The notes below the pieces were generated by a model that worked only from the letters and a program-made list of their open reading frames with translations, made no database searches and was not told the DNA's origin. A stretch of 64,000 bases of DNA, from the NCBI RefSeq assembly GCF_900290235.1, contig NZ_OLMK01000072.1, positions 88,825 through 152,824 on the forward strand, in the 5' to 3' direction. Below are positions 17,415 to 26,037 of this stretch, in pieces (positions within the stretch are counted from its first letter, which is position 1; each line of letters opens with the position of its first letter). The DNA is from Streptomyces sp. MA5143a. Lineage in GTDB: Bacteria > Actinomycetota > Actinomycetes > Streptomycetales > Streptomycetaceae. Both the position numbers and the translations under genes were made by a program.

Positions 17415-17426
17415 CGCGGAACGCCG

Positions 17427-17467
17427 GGGCCGCCGACCGAGGGCGGGAGGAACAAGGTCGGCGGCCC
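17427..17467 (+). terminator. Terminator of the antitoxin-toxin operon
   Basis: A 12-bp perfect stem, GGGCCGCCGACC (17427-17438) and GGTCGGCGGCCC (17456-17467), has a 17-base loop and is followed by GTTTC. It starts 13 bp after the toxin stop. Confidence 0.7.
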
Positions 17468-17949
17468 GTTTCGCGCGGGAGAGCCGCCGTTCCGCGCGTG
17501 GCCCAAGCGAGTCGGCCGTTTTCAGTCAACAACCATCCCTCCTCGCACCGGGAGAGTGCGTAGGCCACCGAGGCGTGCGCGTGGTTCACACGGGGCGCTT
17601 GAACCGCGAATCCACCAGGGAACCGGAAGGGTTCGTTCTGCGAATCGGAGCGTGGTGTTCCGGTCATCTGACCTGCTTTTAGTGATGCAGATGTTGTCCA
17701 AGTGCCTTGTTAGCCACGAGTAACTTGTGCAAGGGTGAACTTCCTGCGCAGGGGCAAGGGCCCGGCCTGAAAGGCCATTTGGTTTTTCGGGCCACCGAAG
17801 AGTCCAAAAGGCTCAAGGTCGACGGCCATCGTGCGGCTCAGTCCCCGGCCGCTTTCCCGGCGCCCGCCAAAAGGTACGCACCAATCCAGGGCCCTTTTCG
17901 GCGGTCACAACTCCGTGTGCCATCTTGTGCCTTGGAAGGAACCCGCTCT
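17468..17949. other. Long leader/intergenic region before the sigma-like/ricin fusion gene
   Basis: This 482-bp stretch has no convincing gene. It is less GC-biased than its neighbours. It holds one notable mini-frame at 17735-17770 (GTG AAC TTC CTG CGC AGG ... TGA, encoding MNFLRRGKGPA), preceded by GCAAGG. A leader-peptide or untranslated-leader role is possible but unsupported. Confidence 0.4.
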
Positions 17950-19791
17950 GTGCACACCCCCCACCCTCCCCGCCCTGCCTACGCGCCCGCGCCGGGACCG
18001 GTCCCCGGGGAGTCCGACGAGACTCTCGCCGCCCGGCTGCGAGGCTGGCCGGAAGGCGGCACCGGCGATCCCGCCGCCCTGTTGATGGCCCGGCACTGGC
18101 AGCCGACGTACGACTACGCCGTCATATGCCTCGCCTCGGGGTCCAGTGTCGCCTCGATGGTCACCGCGACCGCCTTCCACCGGGTGTTCGACGGGCTGAT
18201 GCGGGGCGAGTCGGGTGTCGCGCTGCGGCCCAGGCTGCTGGTGGCCGCGCGGGACACCGTCAAGGAGTGGTCCGCCGAGGAAGGCGTCTCCGGCGTTCTG
18301 CCGGACCTGCGGAAACCCGCAGGAGGCCGCGGTATGCGGGCGGCGAAGTCCATGACGCCCGAAAATCGCAAGCTCGTCGAGCGGTCTTTCCAGGCTCTCC
18401 CGGCCGCCGCCCAGTGCCTGTTGTGGCACACCGAGGTAGAAGCCGAAACGATAACCATACCCACTGGTCTGCTGGGGCTGGACGCCGACAGCGCGACGGT
18501 CATGCTGGAGCAGGCGCGCGAGAAATTCCGCGAGGGCTGTGTGCGCGCCCACCGGGAACTCGCTCCCTCCAAGGACTGCCGCTTCTACAACCGCCTGCTG
18601 GACGTGCCGATTCGCCGCGGCGGTGCCCTGCTCCCCGATGTGCAGCAGCATCTGCTGGAGTGCCGCTACTGCCGTTACGCGGCAGACCAGCTCAGTCATT
18701 TCGAGGGCGGACTCGGTGGAGTCATCGCCGAGGCCGTGCTCGGCTGGGGCGCGCGGCGCTATCTCGACTCCCGGCCCGGCCGGATGCCCTTCAAGGGGAA
18801 CTCCAGACGCTCGGGTGGCGGTGGCAAGCACCGTCTGCTCTCCCAGATCCCCGCCCAGCGCCGCCGGATCACCGCCGGGGCACGCACCCCCCGGGCCCTG
18901 CTCACCGTCGGCGTCTCCTCCGGTGCGCTGCTCGCCGCGATCCTCGGTGCCGCCCTGCTGTCCGACGACGGCAGCGGTGCGGACCCCGCCGCGTCCACCA
19001 GCGCCGGCGGCGGTGTCGCCACGGCGCCCGACACCGGCGACGAGAGCGGCACCAGCGCCTCGCCGACGCCGCCCGCGAAGGCAGGCCGCCCCACGGCACC
19101 CCAGCAGACCCGGCTGCGCAACCAGGCCGCCGACCTGTGCCTCGACATCCAGGGCGGCAAGGCCGTGAAGGGCGCCTCCACGGAACTCGCCGTGTGCTCC
19201 TCCGACTGGACCCAGAAGTGGTCCTACGAGGAGGACGGGCTGCTGCGCAGCGTCGCCAACCCGGAGCTGTGCCTGGACTCCCAGGTGGACGCCGGTGTCG
19301 TCATGCTCGGCACCTGCGCCGACGAGGACTCCCGGCGCGGCGAGGACGTGCGCTACGACTTCACCGTGCAGGGGGAGTTGCTGCCCCGGTGGGGCGAGGG
19401 GCTGGCTGTCGCCCCGACCGAGACCGACGCCAAGGCCGATGTCGTGGTGAAGGGCCGGGACGACTCCACCACCCAGCGCTGGCTCACCGACGGCGTCACC
19501 GCCAGCCCCGAGTCGCTCTCCGTCTCCGGCTCCGAGGCGCCCACCGCCGAGGCCGAGCCGGTCACGAAGGAGCCGAAGGAGAAGGCACCGGCGCCGGACG
19601 CGCACAAGTCGGACGAGCCCGAGCCCGAAGTCTCCCCGGACGCCGAGCAGAACGGCTCGATCATGTCCGTCGGCGACGACACCCCGACCGGATCGGAGGC
19701 GAACTCCGACACCCGGCCCTCCCTCACCACGCTCCATCTGCCGAATCTGCCGACCCTGCTGCCGGGGGTACTGCCGGGGGGCGACGCCTAG
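17950..19791 (+). CDS. Sigma-like / zinc-finger / transmembrane / ricin-type lectin fusion protein
   Basis: A 613-residue protein. The GTG at 17950 lies 9 bases after GGAAGGA. Residues about 25-205 resemble a degenerate ECF sigma factor (region 4-like VERSFQALPAAAQCLLWHTEVEAETITIP...LLGLDADSATVMLEQAREKF). A zf-HC2 anti-sigma-like motif follows: Cys210, His234, Cys238, Cys241 (HLLECRYC). One membrane segment (about 316-338, LLTVGVSSGALLAAILGAALL) leads to an outer ricin B-type beta-trefoil (LCLDIQGGKAVKGASTELAVC, KWSYEEDGLLRS) and a Pro/Glu/Ser tail. It may sense surface glycans and signal inside; DNA binding is uncertain. Confidence 0.75.
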   Translation: MHTPHPPRPAYAPAPGPVPGESDETLAARLRGWPEGGTGDPAALLMARHWQPTYDYAVICLASGSSVASMVTATAFHRVFDGLMRGESGVALRPRLLVAARDTVKEWSAEEGVSGVLPDLRKPAGGRGMRAAKSMTPENRKLVERSFQALPAAAQCLLWHTEVEAETITIPTGLLGLDADSATVMLEQAREKFREGCVRAHRELAPSKDCRFYNRLLDVPIRRGGALLPDVQQHLLECRYCRYAADQLSHFEGGLGGVIAEAVLGWGARRYLDSRPGRMPFKGNSRRSGGGGKHRLLSQIPAQRRRITAGARTPRALLTVGVSSGALLAAILGAALLSDDGSGADPAASTSAGGGVATAPDTGDESGTSASPTPPAKAGRPTAPQQTRLRNQAADLCLDIQGGKAVKGASTELAVCSSDWTQKWSYEEDGLLRSVANPELCLDSQVDAGVVMLGTCADEDSRRGEDVRYDFTVQGELLPRWGEGLAVAPTETDAKADVVVKGRDDSTTQRWLTDGVTASPESLSVSGSEAPTAEAEPVTKEPKEKAPAPDAHKSDEPEPEVSPDAEQNGSIMSVGDDTPTGSEANSDTRPSLTTLHLPNLPTLLPGVLPGGDA

Positions 19792-19824
19792 AAGAGGCGG
19801 CGCGACGCGTGGCCGTTCGTTCGG

Positions 19825-21048
19825 TCATGGCCGGGGCGCCGCGTCCGCGGCGCCGGTGCCGCGGGTGAGCAGGTCGGCGACGCGGGCGATCATCCGGCTC
19901 TCCCCGCCGTCGCGGGGGGTCGTCGGGTGGTACGCGAGCACGAAGCGGCGCCGCTGGTCGCGGGTGGAGAACGCGGCGTTCTTGTAGCCGTACGTCTCGC
20001 CGGTCTTGCCCCAGAACGTGACGCCGTTGACGGTGGCCTGCTGCAGCCCGGTGCTGTAGCGGGCCGGGGAACCGTCCGGCATGCGCACGTCGTCCGGCGG
20101 AAGCGTGAACATCAGCCGCAGCAGCTCAGGGGGGAGCAGTTCGCCGCGGAACAGCGCGGCGAGCATCCGGTCGAGGTCCCTCGTGGTGGAGATCATGTCG
20201 CCCTCGCCGCGGCTGGACGACTGATCGTAGGTGGTGACGTCCCGCAGGGTGCCGTCGGTCGTGCGCAGATAACCGTGCACGTGCCGGCCGTGGACGCGCG
20301 GGTCGTCGCCCGGTACGACGGTGCGCGTCAGATCCAGCGGTCGCAGGACGCGTGCCTCGACGGCCTCCCCGTAGGGGCGGCCGGTCACCTCGTCGATGAT
20401 GAGGGCGGCCAGTACGTAGTTGATGCCGCGGTACTCCTGCCGGGTGCCCGGGGCGAACTTCAGCGGCCCGTGCGTCGCCGTCGCCACCCACTCGGGCGGC
20501 GTCCAGTGGTCGAAGCGGTGCTGGAACACCTCCTCCGGGGTCCTGGGCTCCGGGATGCCGACATGGTCGGGCAGTCCACTGGTGTGGTTCAGCAGGTGCG
20601 CCACGGTGACGGCCGCGAAGCGGCGCGGCAGCAGCCCCGGCAGGACGCGCCCCACCGGCGCGTCCAGGTCGACCCGGCCCTCCGCCGCCAACTGCAGCAC
20701 CACGGTGGCGACGAACACCTTGGTGATGCTGCCGATCCGGACCTTGTCGTGCGCCGTCACCGGCCGTCGCGTGCGGTGGTCGGCCACCCCCGAGGTGCCG
20801 TACCAACGGCCGTCCGTGCCGCCGACCCGTAACTGGGCCGCGGTCGACGCGGGGTGCTCCAGATCGTCGATCGCGGCCTGCAACGCGATCGGATCCAGCG
20901 GCGGGAGCAGCGCGGACGAGGCATGGGTGCGGGGCGCGGGCAGCGCGGACGAGGCATGGGCGCGGGGCGCGGGCAGCACCGAGACGGAGGCCAGCGCGGC
21001 CGTCCCCCACAGGCCGACGCCCCCGAAAGCCCTGCGTGACATACGCAT
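19825..21048 (-). CDS. Secreted serine hydrolase, beta-lactamase/D-Ala-D-Ala carboxypeptidase class C family
   Basis: A 407-residue protein. The ATG at 21048 has GAGGG 10 bases upstream. The N-terminus MRMSRRAFGGVGLWGTAALA is a Tat-like signal. The catalytic Ser-Lys is in RIGSITKVFVATV (SxxK); the usual YxN is YRGINYVLAALI (Tyr kept, Asn replaced by Gly); the third box is GKTGETYGY. It probably acts on peptidoglycan peptides or esters. Leu73 is encoded by TTA (20830-20832), so translation should need the bldA tRNA. An 11-residue segment (LPAPR-HASSA) is duplicated after the signal peptide. Confidence 0.88.
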   Translation of the reverse strand: MRMSRRAFGGVGLWGTAALASVSVLPAPRAHASSALPAPRTHASSALLPPLDPIALQAAIDDLEHPASTAAQLRVGGTDGRWYGTSGVADHRTRRPVTAHDKVRIGSITKVFVATVVLQLAAEGRVDLDAPVGRVLPGLLPRRFAAVTVAHLLNHTSGLPDHVGIPEPRTPEEVFQHRFDHWTPPEWVATATHGPLKFAPGTRQEYRGINYVLAALIIDEVTGRPYGEAVEARVLRPLDLTRTVVPGDDPRVHGRHVHGYLRTTDGTLRDVTTYDQSSSRGEGDMISTTRDLDRMLAALFRGELLPPELLRLMFTLPPDDVRMPDGSPARYSTGLQQATVNGVTFWGKTGETYGYKNAAFSTRDQRRRFVLAYHPTTPRDGGESRMIARVADLLTRGTGAADAAPRP

Positions 21049-21179
21049 CGAGGTCATGCCCTCACACTGCCGGAGGGTCACACCCCCGGGCATCGGGGTC
21101 CGCCCCGGAGACAACCCCGATCACACCCTGACTCGCCCCGCACCCGGACGACCTGCCTGACACCGCCCGTTCGCCCGGC

Positions 21180-21545
21180 TCAGGAGACCTTCGCGGGGGA
21201 CCGCTTCGTCGTTCCGGGCTTGCTCGGGCCGCCTCGGGCGGACTTGTCGGCTGTGCTCCTGCGGGTCGTCGGCTTGTCCGGGGCCGGCTCCGCCGTTTCG
21301 GTCGACGCCGTGCGGCTGCCCGCCGTCCGCCACTTGAACTCGATCTCCAGCTCCACCTCGCCGTCGCCGATCTCGACCTCGATCTCGCTGCGGAGGTCGT
21401 CGGGGATCCGCAGGCTGAGCGTTCCGGGGGTGAGTTCGATGTCGGCCTCGCCGCCCTCCCGCAGGGCCTCGGCCAGCGCCGTGAGTCGGTCGGCCGCCTC
21501 ACGGCGTGACAGCGAGCGCTTCTGCTCGAACTTGAGGTCCTTCAT
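21180..21545 (-). CDS. Amphi-Trp domain-containing protein
   Basis: A 121-residue protein. The ATG at 21545 has GGGAG 6 bases upstream. The N-terminal 75 residues (FEQKRSLSRREAADRLTALAEALREGG..., IPDDLRSEIEVEIGDGEVELEIEFKWR) match the amphi-Trp domain, named for its amphipathic strand and C-terminal FKW motif. The tail is rich in Lys, Thr, Ser and Pro and looks disordered. Function is unknown for the family. Confidence 0.85.
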   Translation of the reverse strand: MKDLKFEQKRSLSRREAADRLTALAEALREGGEADIELTPGTLSLRIPDDLRSEIEVEIGDGEVELEIEFKWRTAGSRTASTETAEPAPDKPTTRRSTADKSARGGPSKPGTTKRSPAKVS

Positions 21546-21787
21546 GGAGGTCTCCCATTCCTCACCCAACGGGTGGACAGTGACCATTCTGCTGCCACGG
21601 GTTGAATCGGACATCCGAGACATCCGCATGCCCCCTCCGAAATCCCCGCACCAGGGGGCTCACCAGCCCTTCCCGTGCGCGCGGCCCGGACCCGCTCTAC
21701 GGTTGAGGGAGGCCCCGAGCTCGCCGAACCCGAGCCCCTGCGCCCATGTCTCCCCCCGGCTCACACCTCACCTGGAGGCCATTCAAC

Positions 21788-22114
21788 ATGTCCACTGCAT
21801 CTGAAACCCCGGTCCTGGACACCATCGCCGCCATGACGGTCGACTCGCTGGAGCGGTGCGGGCTGCCGCCGGACATGCTGATCCTCACGCGGATCGCCGC
21901 CCTCGCCGCGTCGGACGCCCCGCCCATCTCCTATGTCGCGCACATCGACCCCGCCCTCAGGACCGGCCTGACCGCCGAGCAGCTCCAGGACGTGCTGGTC
22001 GCCATCGCGCCCATCGTGGGCACCGCCCGCGTCATGACGGCGGCCGGGAACATCTCCACCGCCCTCGGCATCGCCATAGCCGTCGCCGACGCCGGGATCG
22101 AGCCCCGGGGCTGA
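21788..22114 (+). CDS. Carboxymuconolactone decarboxylase (CMD/AhpD)-like small protein
   Basis: A 108-residue, mostly helical protein; ATG at 21788 after GGAGG. It has DMLILTRIAALAASDAPPISYVAHIDPALRTGLTAEQLQDVLVAIAPIVGTARVMTAAGNI, typical of Streptomyces CMD-fold proteins. The CxxC of the peroxidase AhpD is absent, so a thiol-redox function is unlikely. It lies 37 bp before the DUF2252 gene, with which it may be co-transcribed. Role unknown. Confidence 0.8.
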   Translation: MSTASETPVLDTIAAMTVDSLERCGLPPDMLILTRIAALAASDAPPISYVAHIDPALRTGLTAEQLQDVLVAIAPIVGTARVMTAAGNISTALGIAIAVADAGIEPRG

Positions 22115-22151
22115 CCCGTACGGGCCGCAGACCACAGGCAGGAGGGGCTCG

Positions 22152-23582
22152 ATGTCCCAGAACGCGACCACGGCGATGCGCGCGGCACCCCACGCCACGC
22201 CCGAGGAACGCGCGGCCCTCGGCAAGGCGGCGCGCCGCCGCTCGCCGCGGTCGGGCCACGCCGTGTACAAGCCGTCCCCCCACCGGCCGGATCCGCTGTC
22301 GATCCTGGAGACGCAGTCCGCGGCACGGGTGCCCGAGCTCGTCCCGATCCGCTACGGCCGGATGATGGAGTCGCCGTTCCGCTTCTACCGGGGCGCCGCC
22401 GCGATCATGGCCTCCGACCTGGCCGGCAGCCCGAGTTCGGGTCTCACGGCGCAACTGTGCGGGGACGCGCACCTGCTGAACTTCCGGCTGCTTGCCTCGC
22501 CGGAGCGACAGCTGATGTTCGACATCAACGACTTCGACGAGACCCTGCCGGGCCCCTGGGAGTGGGACGTCAAGCGGCTCTCGGCCAGTCTCGTCATCGC
22601 GGGCCGGGCCAACGGGTTCGACGACGCCCAGCGCGCCCGTATCGTGCGGGACACCGTCCGTCAGTACCGCGAGTCGATGATCCGCTTCGCGGAGGCGGGC
22701 AACCTCGACGTCTGGTACGCGAAGATCGGCGCGGACGTCCTCGAAACCCTCGCCGCGGGTCGGCTGGGCAAGCGCAGCCAACGGAATCTGAGCCAGGCCC
22801 TGGCCAAGGCCCGTACGCGCGACAGTCTTCAGGTGTTCGACAAGCTCACCGAGACGGTCGACGGCCGGCCCAGGATCGCGGCGGACCCCCCGCTGCTCAT
22901 CCCGGTCTCCGATCTGCTGCCGGCTGTCGAGCGCGTCGGTCTCGAACGCCAGTTCAGGGGTCTGCTGGAGCGATACGCCAGGACCCTGCCGTCCGACCGG
23001 CGCTCGCTCCTCGCGGACTACCGGCTCGCCGACGTCGCCCGCAAGGTTGTCGGCGTCGGCAGCGTGGGCACCCGGTGCTGGATCTTCCTGCTGCTCGGCC
23101 GGGACGGCCGGGACCCCCTCTTCCTCCAGGCCAAGGAGGCCGACACGTCCGTCCTCGCCCCGTACGTCGGCGCGAGCAAGTACGCGAACCAGGGCGAGCG
23201 GGTCGTCTCGGGTCAGCGGCTGATGCAGGCCACCAGCGACATCTTCCTCGGCTGGGAAAGGGTGGACGGGTTCGACGGCAAGCAGCGCGACTTCTACGTC
23301 CGTCAACTGCGGGACTGGAAGGGCATCGCCATGCCGGAGCGGATGCGGCCGAAGGACATGCGGGCGTTCGGCGCGCTGTGCGGGTTCACCCTGGCGCGTG
23401 CGCACGCCCGGTCCGGCGACCGGATCGCCATCGCCGCGTACCTGGGCGGCGGCGAGTCGTTCGACCGTGCCCTCGCCACCTTCGCGGAGTCCTACGCCGA
23501 CCAGAACGAGCGCGACCACGAGGCCCTGACGCGGGCGGTACGCGCGGGCCGCCTCCCCGCGCGGGAACTACAGGCCGCCTGA
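22152..23582 (+). CDS. DUF2252 domain-containing protein
   Basis: A 476-residue protein; the ATG at 22152 follows AGGAGGGGC. SPFRFYRGAAAIMASDLAG, TAQLCGDAHLLNF, MFDINDFDETLPGPWEWDVKRLSASL are hallmark motifs of DUF2252, which resembles aminoglycoside-phosphotransferase/kinase folds (GDAHLxNF like the catalytic loop, DFD like the metal site). The function is unknown; a small-molecule kinase is the usual inference. It probably shares a transcript with the CMD-like gene and ends at a hairpin shared with the next, convergent gene. Confidence 0.88.
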   Translation: MSQNATTAMRAAPHATPEERAALGKAARRRSPRSGHAVYKPSPHRPDPLSILETQSAARVPELVPIRYGRMMESPFRFYRGAAAIMASDLAGSPSSGLTAQLCGDAHLLNFRLLASPERQLMFDINDFDETLPGPWEWDVKRLSASLVIAGRANGFDDAQRARIVRDTVRQYRESMIRFAEAGNLDVWYAKIGADVLETLAAGRLGKRSQRNLSQALAKARTRDSLQVFDKLTETVDGRPRIAADPPLLIPVSDLLPAVERVGLERQFRGLLERYARTLPSDRRSLLADYRLADVARKVVGVGSVGTRCWIFLLLGRDGRDPLFLQAKEADTSVLAPYVGASKYANQGERVVSGQRLMQATSDIFLGWERVDGFDGKQRDFYVRQLRDWKGIAMPERMRPKDMRAFGALCGFTLARAHARSGDRIAIAAYLGGGESFDRALATFAESYADQNERDHEALTRAVRAGRLPARELQAA

Positions 23583-23595
23583 TCCCGGCCGTGGC

Positions 23596-23629
23596 CCGGC
23601 CGCCCCGTCGTCACGCCGGGGCGGCGGCC
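23596..23629. terminator. Bidirectional hairpin between convergent genes
   Basis: CCGGCCGCCCCG and CGGGGCGGCGGCC can pair around an 8-9 base loop, between the DUF2252 stop and the end of the lactate-oxidase gene, overlapping the latter's last codons. It likely terminates both transcripts; no U-tract follows. Confidence 0.5.
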
Positions 23630-24780
23630 AGGCAGCCCCCGTCGACCGTCGCGGGCGTCCGGTGCCCCGAGAGCGCCAGGGTGAGGTCGAACTCGGCCAG
23701 CAGGGAACGGACGACGTGCTCCACGCCGGTCCGGCCGTCGAGGGCGAGACCGTATACGTACGGACGGCCGACGAGGACGGCCCGGGCGCCCAGCGCCAGT
23801 GCCTTGAAGATGTCGTCGCCGGTGCGGACACCGCTGTCGAAGAGGACGGTCAGCCGGTCCCCGACCGCCGCGGCCACCCCCGGCAGCGCGTCCGCGGCGC
23901 CGACGCAGCCGGCCACCTGACGGCCGCCGTGGTTGGACACGACCACACCGTCCATCCCGGCGTCGGCGGCGAGCCGGGCGTCGTCGGGATGCAGAACGCC
24001 CTTGAGGACGATCGGCCCGTCCCAGTGCTCCCGCAGGAACGCGAGGTCGGGCCAGGTCTTCCCCGGATCCCCGAACATGCCCACGAAGTGCAGGACGGCC
24101 GCGTCGGGATCCTCGTGCACAGGCTTGGCGAGCCCCGCCCGGAACGCCGGGTCGGAGAAGTAGTTGGCGGTGCCGACGCCGTGCAGGAACGGCAGATAGG
24201 CCCGCTCCAGGTCCCGGGGCCGCCAGCCGAGCATCGGTGTGTCCAGGGTGACGACCAGCACCGAGAACCCGGTGGCCCTGGCCCGCGTGAGGAAGCTCCG
24301 GGTGACCTCGCGGTCCTTCGCCCAGTACAGCTGGAACCAGCGCTCCGCGTCGCCCATCACCTCCGCGATCTCCTCCATGGGTGTGCTGGACGCCGAGGAC
24401 AGGACGTACGGCACGCCCTGCGCGGCGGCGGCCCGGGCGGCGGCGGACTCCGCGTCGGGGTGCACGATCGACAGCACGCCGACCGGGGCGAGGGCCAGGG
24501 GTGCGGGCAGGGTGCGGCCCAGGACCTCGACGGTGAGGTCCCGTTCCCGTACGTCCCGCAGCAGCCGGGGCACGATCCGGTGGCGGTCCAGCGCGGCGCG
24601 GTTGGCACGGGCGGTGCTGCCGTCGCCCGCGCTGCCCGCGACGTAGCCGACGGGGCCGGACCCGAGACGGTGCTCGGCGAGTTCCTCCAGCCGGGTGAGG
24701 TCGGTGGGCAGCCGCGGCACGGCCCCCGTCATCCCGTTCAGATAGATCTCGTACTGGAAATCCGCCCAGTGCTTCGCCAT
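23611..24780 (-). CDS. FMN-dependent alpha-hydroxy acid oxidase / lactate 2-monooxygenase family enzyme
   Basis: A 389-residue TIM-barrel enzyme starting MAKHWADFQYEIYLNG. Family motifs: PLALAPVGVLSIVHPDAE, WFQLYWAKDREVTRSFL, VVTLDTPMLGWRPRDLE, IVLKGVLHPDDARLA, the active-site VVSNHGGRQVAG with the catalytic His, and FDSGVRTGDDIFKALALGARAVLVGRPYVYGL (FMN phosphate). It oxidises an L-2-hydroxy acid such as lactate; lactate 2-monooxygenase is the closest class by the N-terminal DFQYEIYL. The start at 24780 removes a low-complexity upstream extension that overlaps a tandem repeat. Confidence 0.9.
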   Translation of the reverse strand: MAKHWADFQYEIYLNGMTGAVPRLPTDLTRLEELAEHRLGSGPVGYVAGSAGDGSTARANRAALDRHRIVPRLLRDVRERDLTVEVLGRTLPAPLALAPVGVLSIVHPDAESAAARAAAAQGVPYVLSSASSTPMEEIAEVMGDAERWFQLYWAKDREVTRSFLTRARATGFSVLVVTLDTPMLGWRPRDLERAYLPFLHGVGTANYFSDPAFRAGLAKPVHEDPDAAVLHFVGMFGDPGKTWPDLAFLREHWDGPIVLKGVLHPDDARLAADAGMDGVVVSNHGGRQVAGCVGAADALPGVAAAVGDRLTVLFDSGVRTGDDIFKALALGARAVLVGRPYVYGLALDGRTGVEHVVRSLLAEFDLTLALSGHRTPATVDGGCLAAAPA

Positions 24781-25234
24781 CCGCGCCGTCCCGCCCCTCG
24801 TCGTCGAGCACGCCCGCCGACGATCCTGACGAGTCGGTCCGCCGCCGTCCACCACCTGAGGTCCCACGGGGGTCCACGGGGGTCTCACGGGGGTCCCACG
24901 GAGGTCCCACGGGGGTCTCACGGGGGTCGATCCGGGGTTCGTCACGGCGGCAAGCGGAATGTTTCAGGCCGATTGCCGAGCCGTGGAGATCCAGCCATCT
25001 GTGATCAACCGACGATCAAGAACCGCTCAGAATCGGGGTTTGCATGTTCGAATTCCGTGACTTCACGCCACTACTTCAACACTCAAAGTTACTGAAATCC
25101 ATGGGGTCGATGTGTGTTCCGGCTGTGGACCCGGCAGAGTGGCGCTCGCCGAACCGGCACCGATCGGGCGGGCTTCGTCCACGTGACAGGTGAGACGAAA
25201 CCGCCGGCAATCCAAGAGCGGAAGGATGCACACA
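24781..25234. other. 454-bp divergent intergenic region with lower GC
   Basis: It separates the lactate-oxidase gene from the subtilisin inhibitor gene. It holds the 11-bp tandem repeat (24865-24930) and then an AT-richer part around 25000-25110. The latter presumably contains the inhibitor promoter, but I could not fix a convincing -35/-10 pair. No gene is seen. Confidence 0.5.
24865..24930. repeat. Tandem 11-bp repeat GGGTCYCACGG, about six copies
   Basis: Consecutive units GGGTCC(-)ACGG, GGGTCTCACGG, GGGTCCCACGG, AGGTCCCACGG, GGGTCTCACGG follow each other without spacers, about 85-150 bp upstream of the oxidase start. It may be a slippage product or an array of binding sites. Confidence 0.75.
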
Positions 25235-25669
25235 ATGCCGAACACCGCGCGATGGGCAGCGACTCTCACCCTGACGGCCACCGCCGTCTGCGGCCCCTTC
25301 GCGGGCTCTGCGCTGGCCGCCCCGCAGCCCGGCACGTCCGGGCTGTACGCGCCCTCAGCCATGGTCCTGACCACGGGGCACGGTGAGGACGCCGCGGTCG
25401 CCACCCCTGAGCGCGCGGTCACCCTGACCTGCGCGCCGCGCCCCTCCGGAACCCACCCGGCCGCCGTCAAGGCGTGCGCCGAACTCCGGGCGAGCGACGG
25501 GAACCTCGACGCCCTCAACGGCACGACCGGAGCGTTCTGCACCAAGCAGTACGACCCCGTGATCGTCACCGTCCAGGGCGTCTGGGAGGGCAAGCGCGTC
25601 GCGTACGAGCGTGTCTTCTCCAACGACTGCGTGAAGAACTCCGCGACGACGGCCCTGTTCTCCTTCTAG
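25235..25669 (+). CDS. Streptomyces subtilisin inhibitor (SSI) family protein, P1 lysine
   Basis: A 144-residue precursor; ATG at 25235 lies 8 bases after GGAAGGA. The signal peptide MPNTARWAATLTLTATAVCGPFAGSALA is followed by the mature inhibitor. All four SSI cysteines are present (TLTCAPRPSG, KACAEL, AFCTKQYDP, SNDCVKN), as are YAPSAMVLT, PERAVTLTC and VYERVFSN-like strands. The reactive site is CTK-Q, so P1 is Lys, which by family knowledge favours trypsin- or plasmin-like proteases over subtilisin. It is secreted and should control extracellular proteolysis during development. Confidence 0.95.
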   Translation: MPNTARWAATLTLTATAVCGPFAGSALAAPQPGTSGLYAPSAMVLTTGHGEDAAVATPERAVTLTCAPRPSGTHPAAVKACAELRASDGNLDALNGTTGAFCTKQYDPVIVTVQGVWEGKRVAYERVFSNDCVKNSATTALFSF

Positions 25670-25770
25670 AGGGGCTCAGAGACCGGGGTCGTGTGGTTCC
25701 GCGAGTGATGAGCGAGGGCCCGTAACTGGGGAGTGCGTGCCCTGTCGTGGTGTGCCACGCGATCCCATCC

Positions 25771-25810
25771 GGGGGTCGGCCAGGCGGAGTGGGGCTGCCG
25801 GCCGACCCCC
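25771..25810 (+). terminator. Hairpin between the SSI gene and a convergent small gene
   Basis: GGGGGTCGGCC (25771-25781) pairs perfectly with GGCCGACCCCC (25800-25810) over an 18-base loop and is followed by GGCATCTTGTTT. It can end transcription from the inhibitor gene about 100 bp after its stop. Confidence 0.65.
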
Positions 25811-25845
25811 GGCATCTTGTTTCCGGGGGTCGAGGGAGCGACCGG

Positions 25846-26037
25846 TCACTCGGAGGTGACGGTCCAGCGGCCCACCTCCCGGTGTCCGGAGTCGTACAGG
25901 GCCTGTCCGTCGCCCGGTGCCATCTCGCAGTGGCGGAGGTTGCCGCCCCAGTACCGGAGGATGCGCTCCAGCTCCTGGACGGCGGTGCCCTCGTCCCAGC
26001 CCGTACCGTCCAGGTCGACCTCGAGAAGGAACTTCAC
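25846..26037 (-). CDS. Small conserved hypothetical protein (63 aa)
   Basis: The frame VKFLLEVDLDGTGWDEGTAVQELERILRYWGGNLRHCEMAPGDGQALYDSGHREVGRWTVTSE starts at a GTG (26037) with GGAG 9 bases upstream. It has a beta-helix-beta look, with the pattern LLEVDLD...ELERILRYWGGNL...YDS.yrEVG.WTV. I recall similar short Streptomyces proteins with this layout but know no function. A longer open frame to 26274 exists but lacks sensible N-terminal sequence. Confidence 0.65.
   Translation of the reverse strand: MKFLLEVDLDGTGWDEGTAVQELERILRYWGGNLRHCEMAPGDGQALYDSGHREVGRWTVTSE

Noticed and set aside
24865..24930. Possible CRISPR or iteron origin
   Set aside because: The units are only 11 bp, without spacers, AT-rich element or replication gene.
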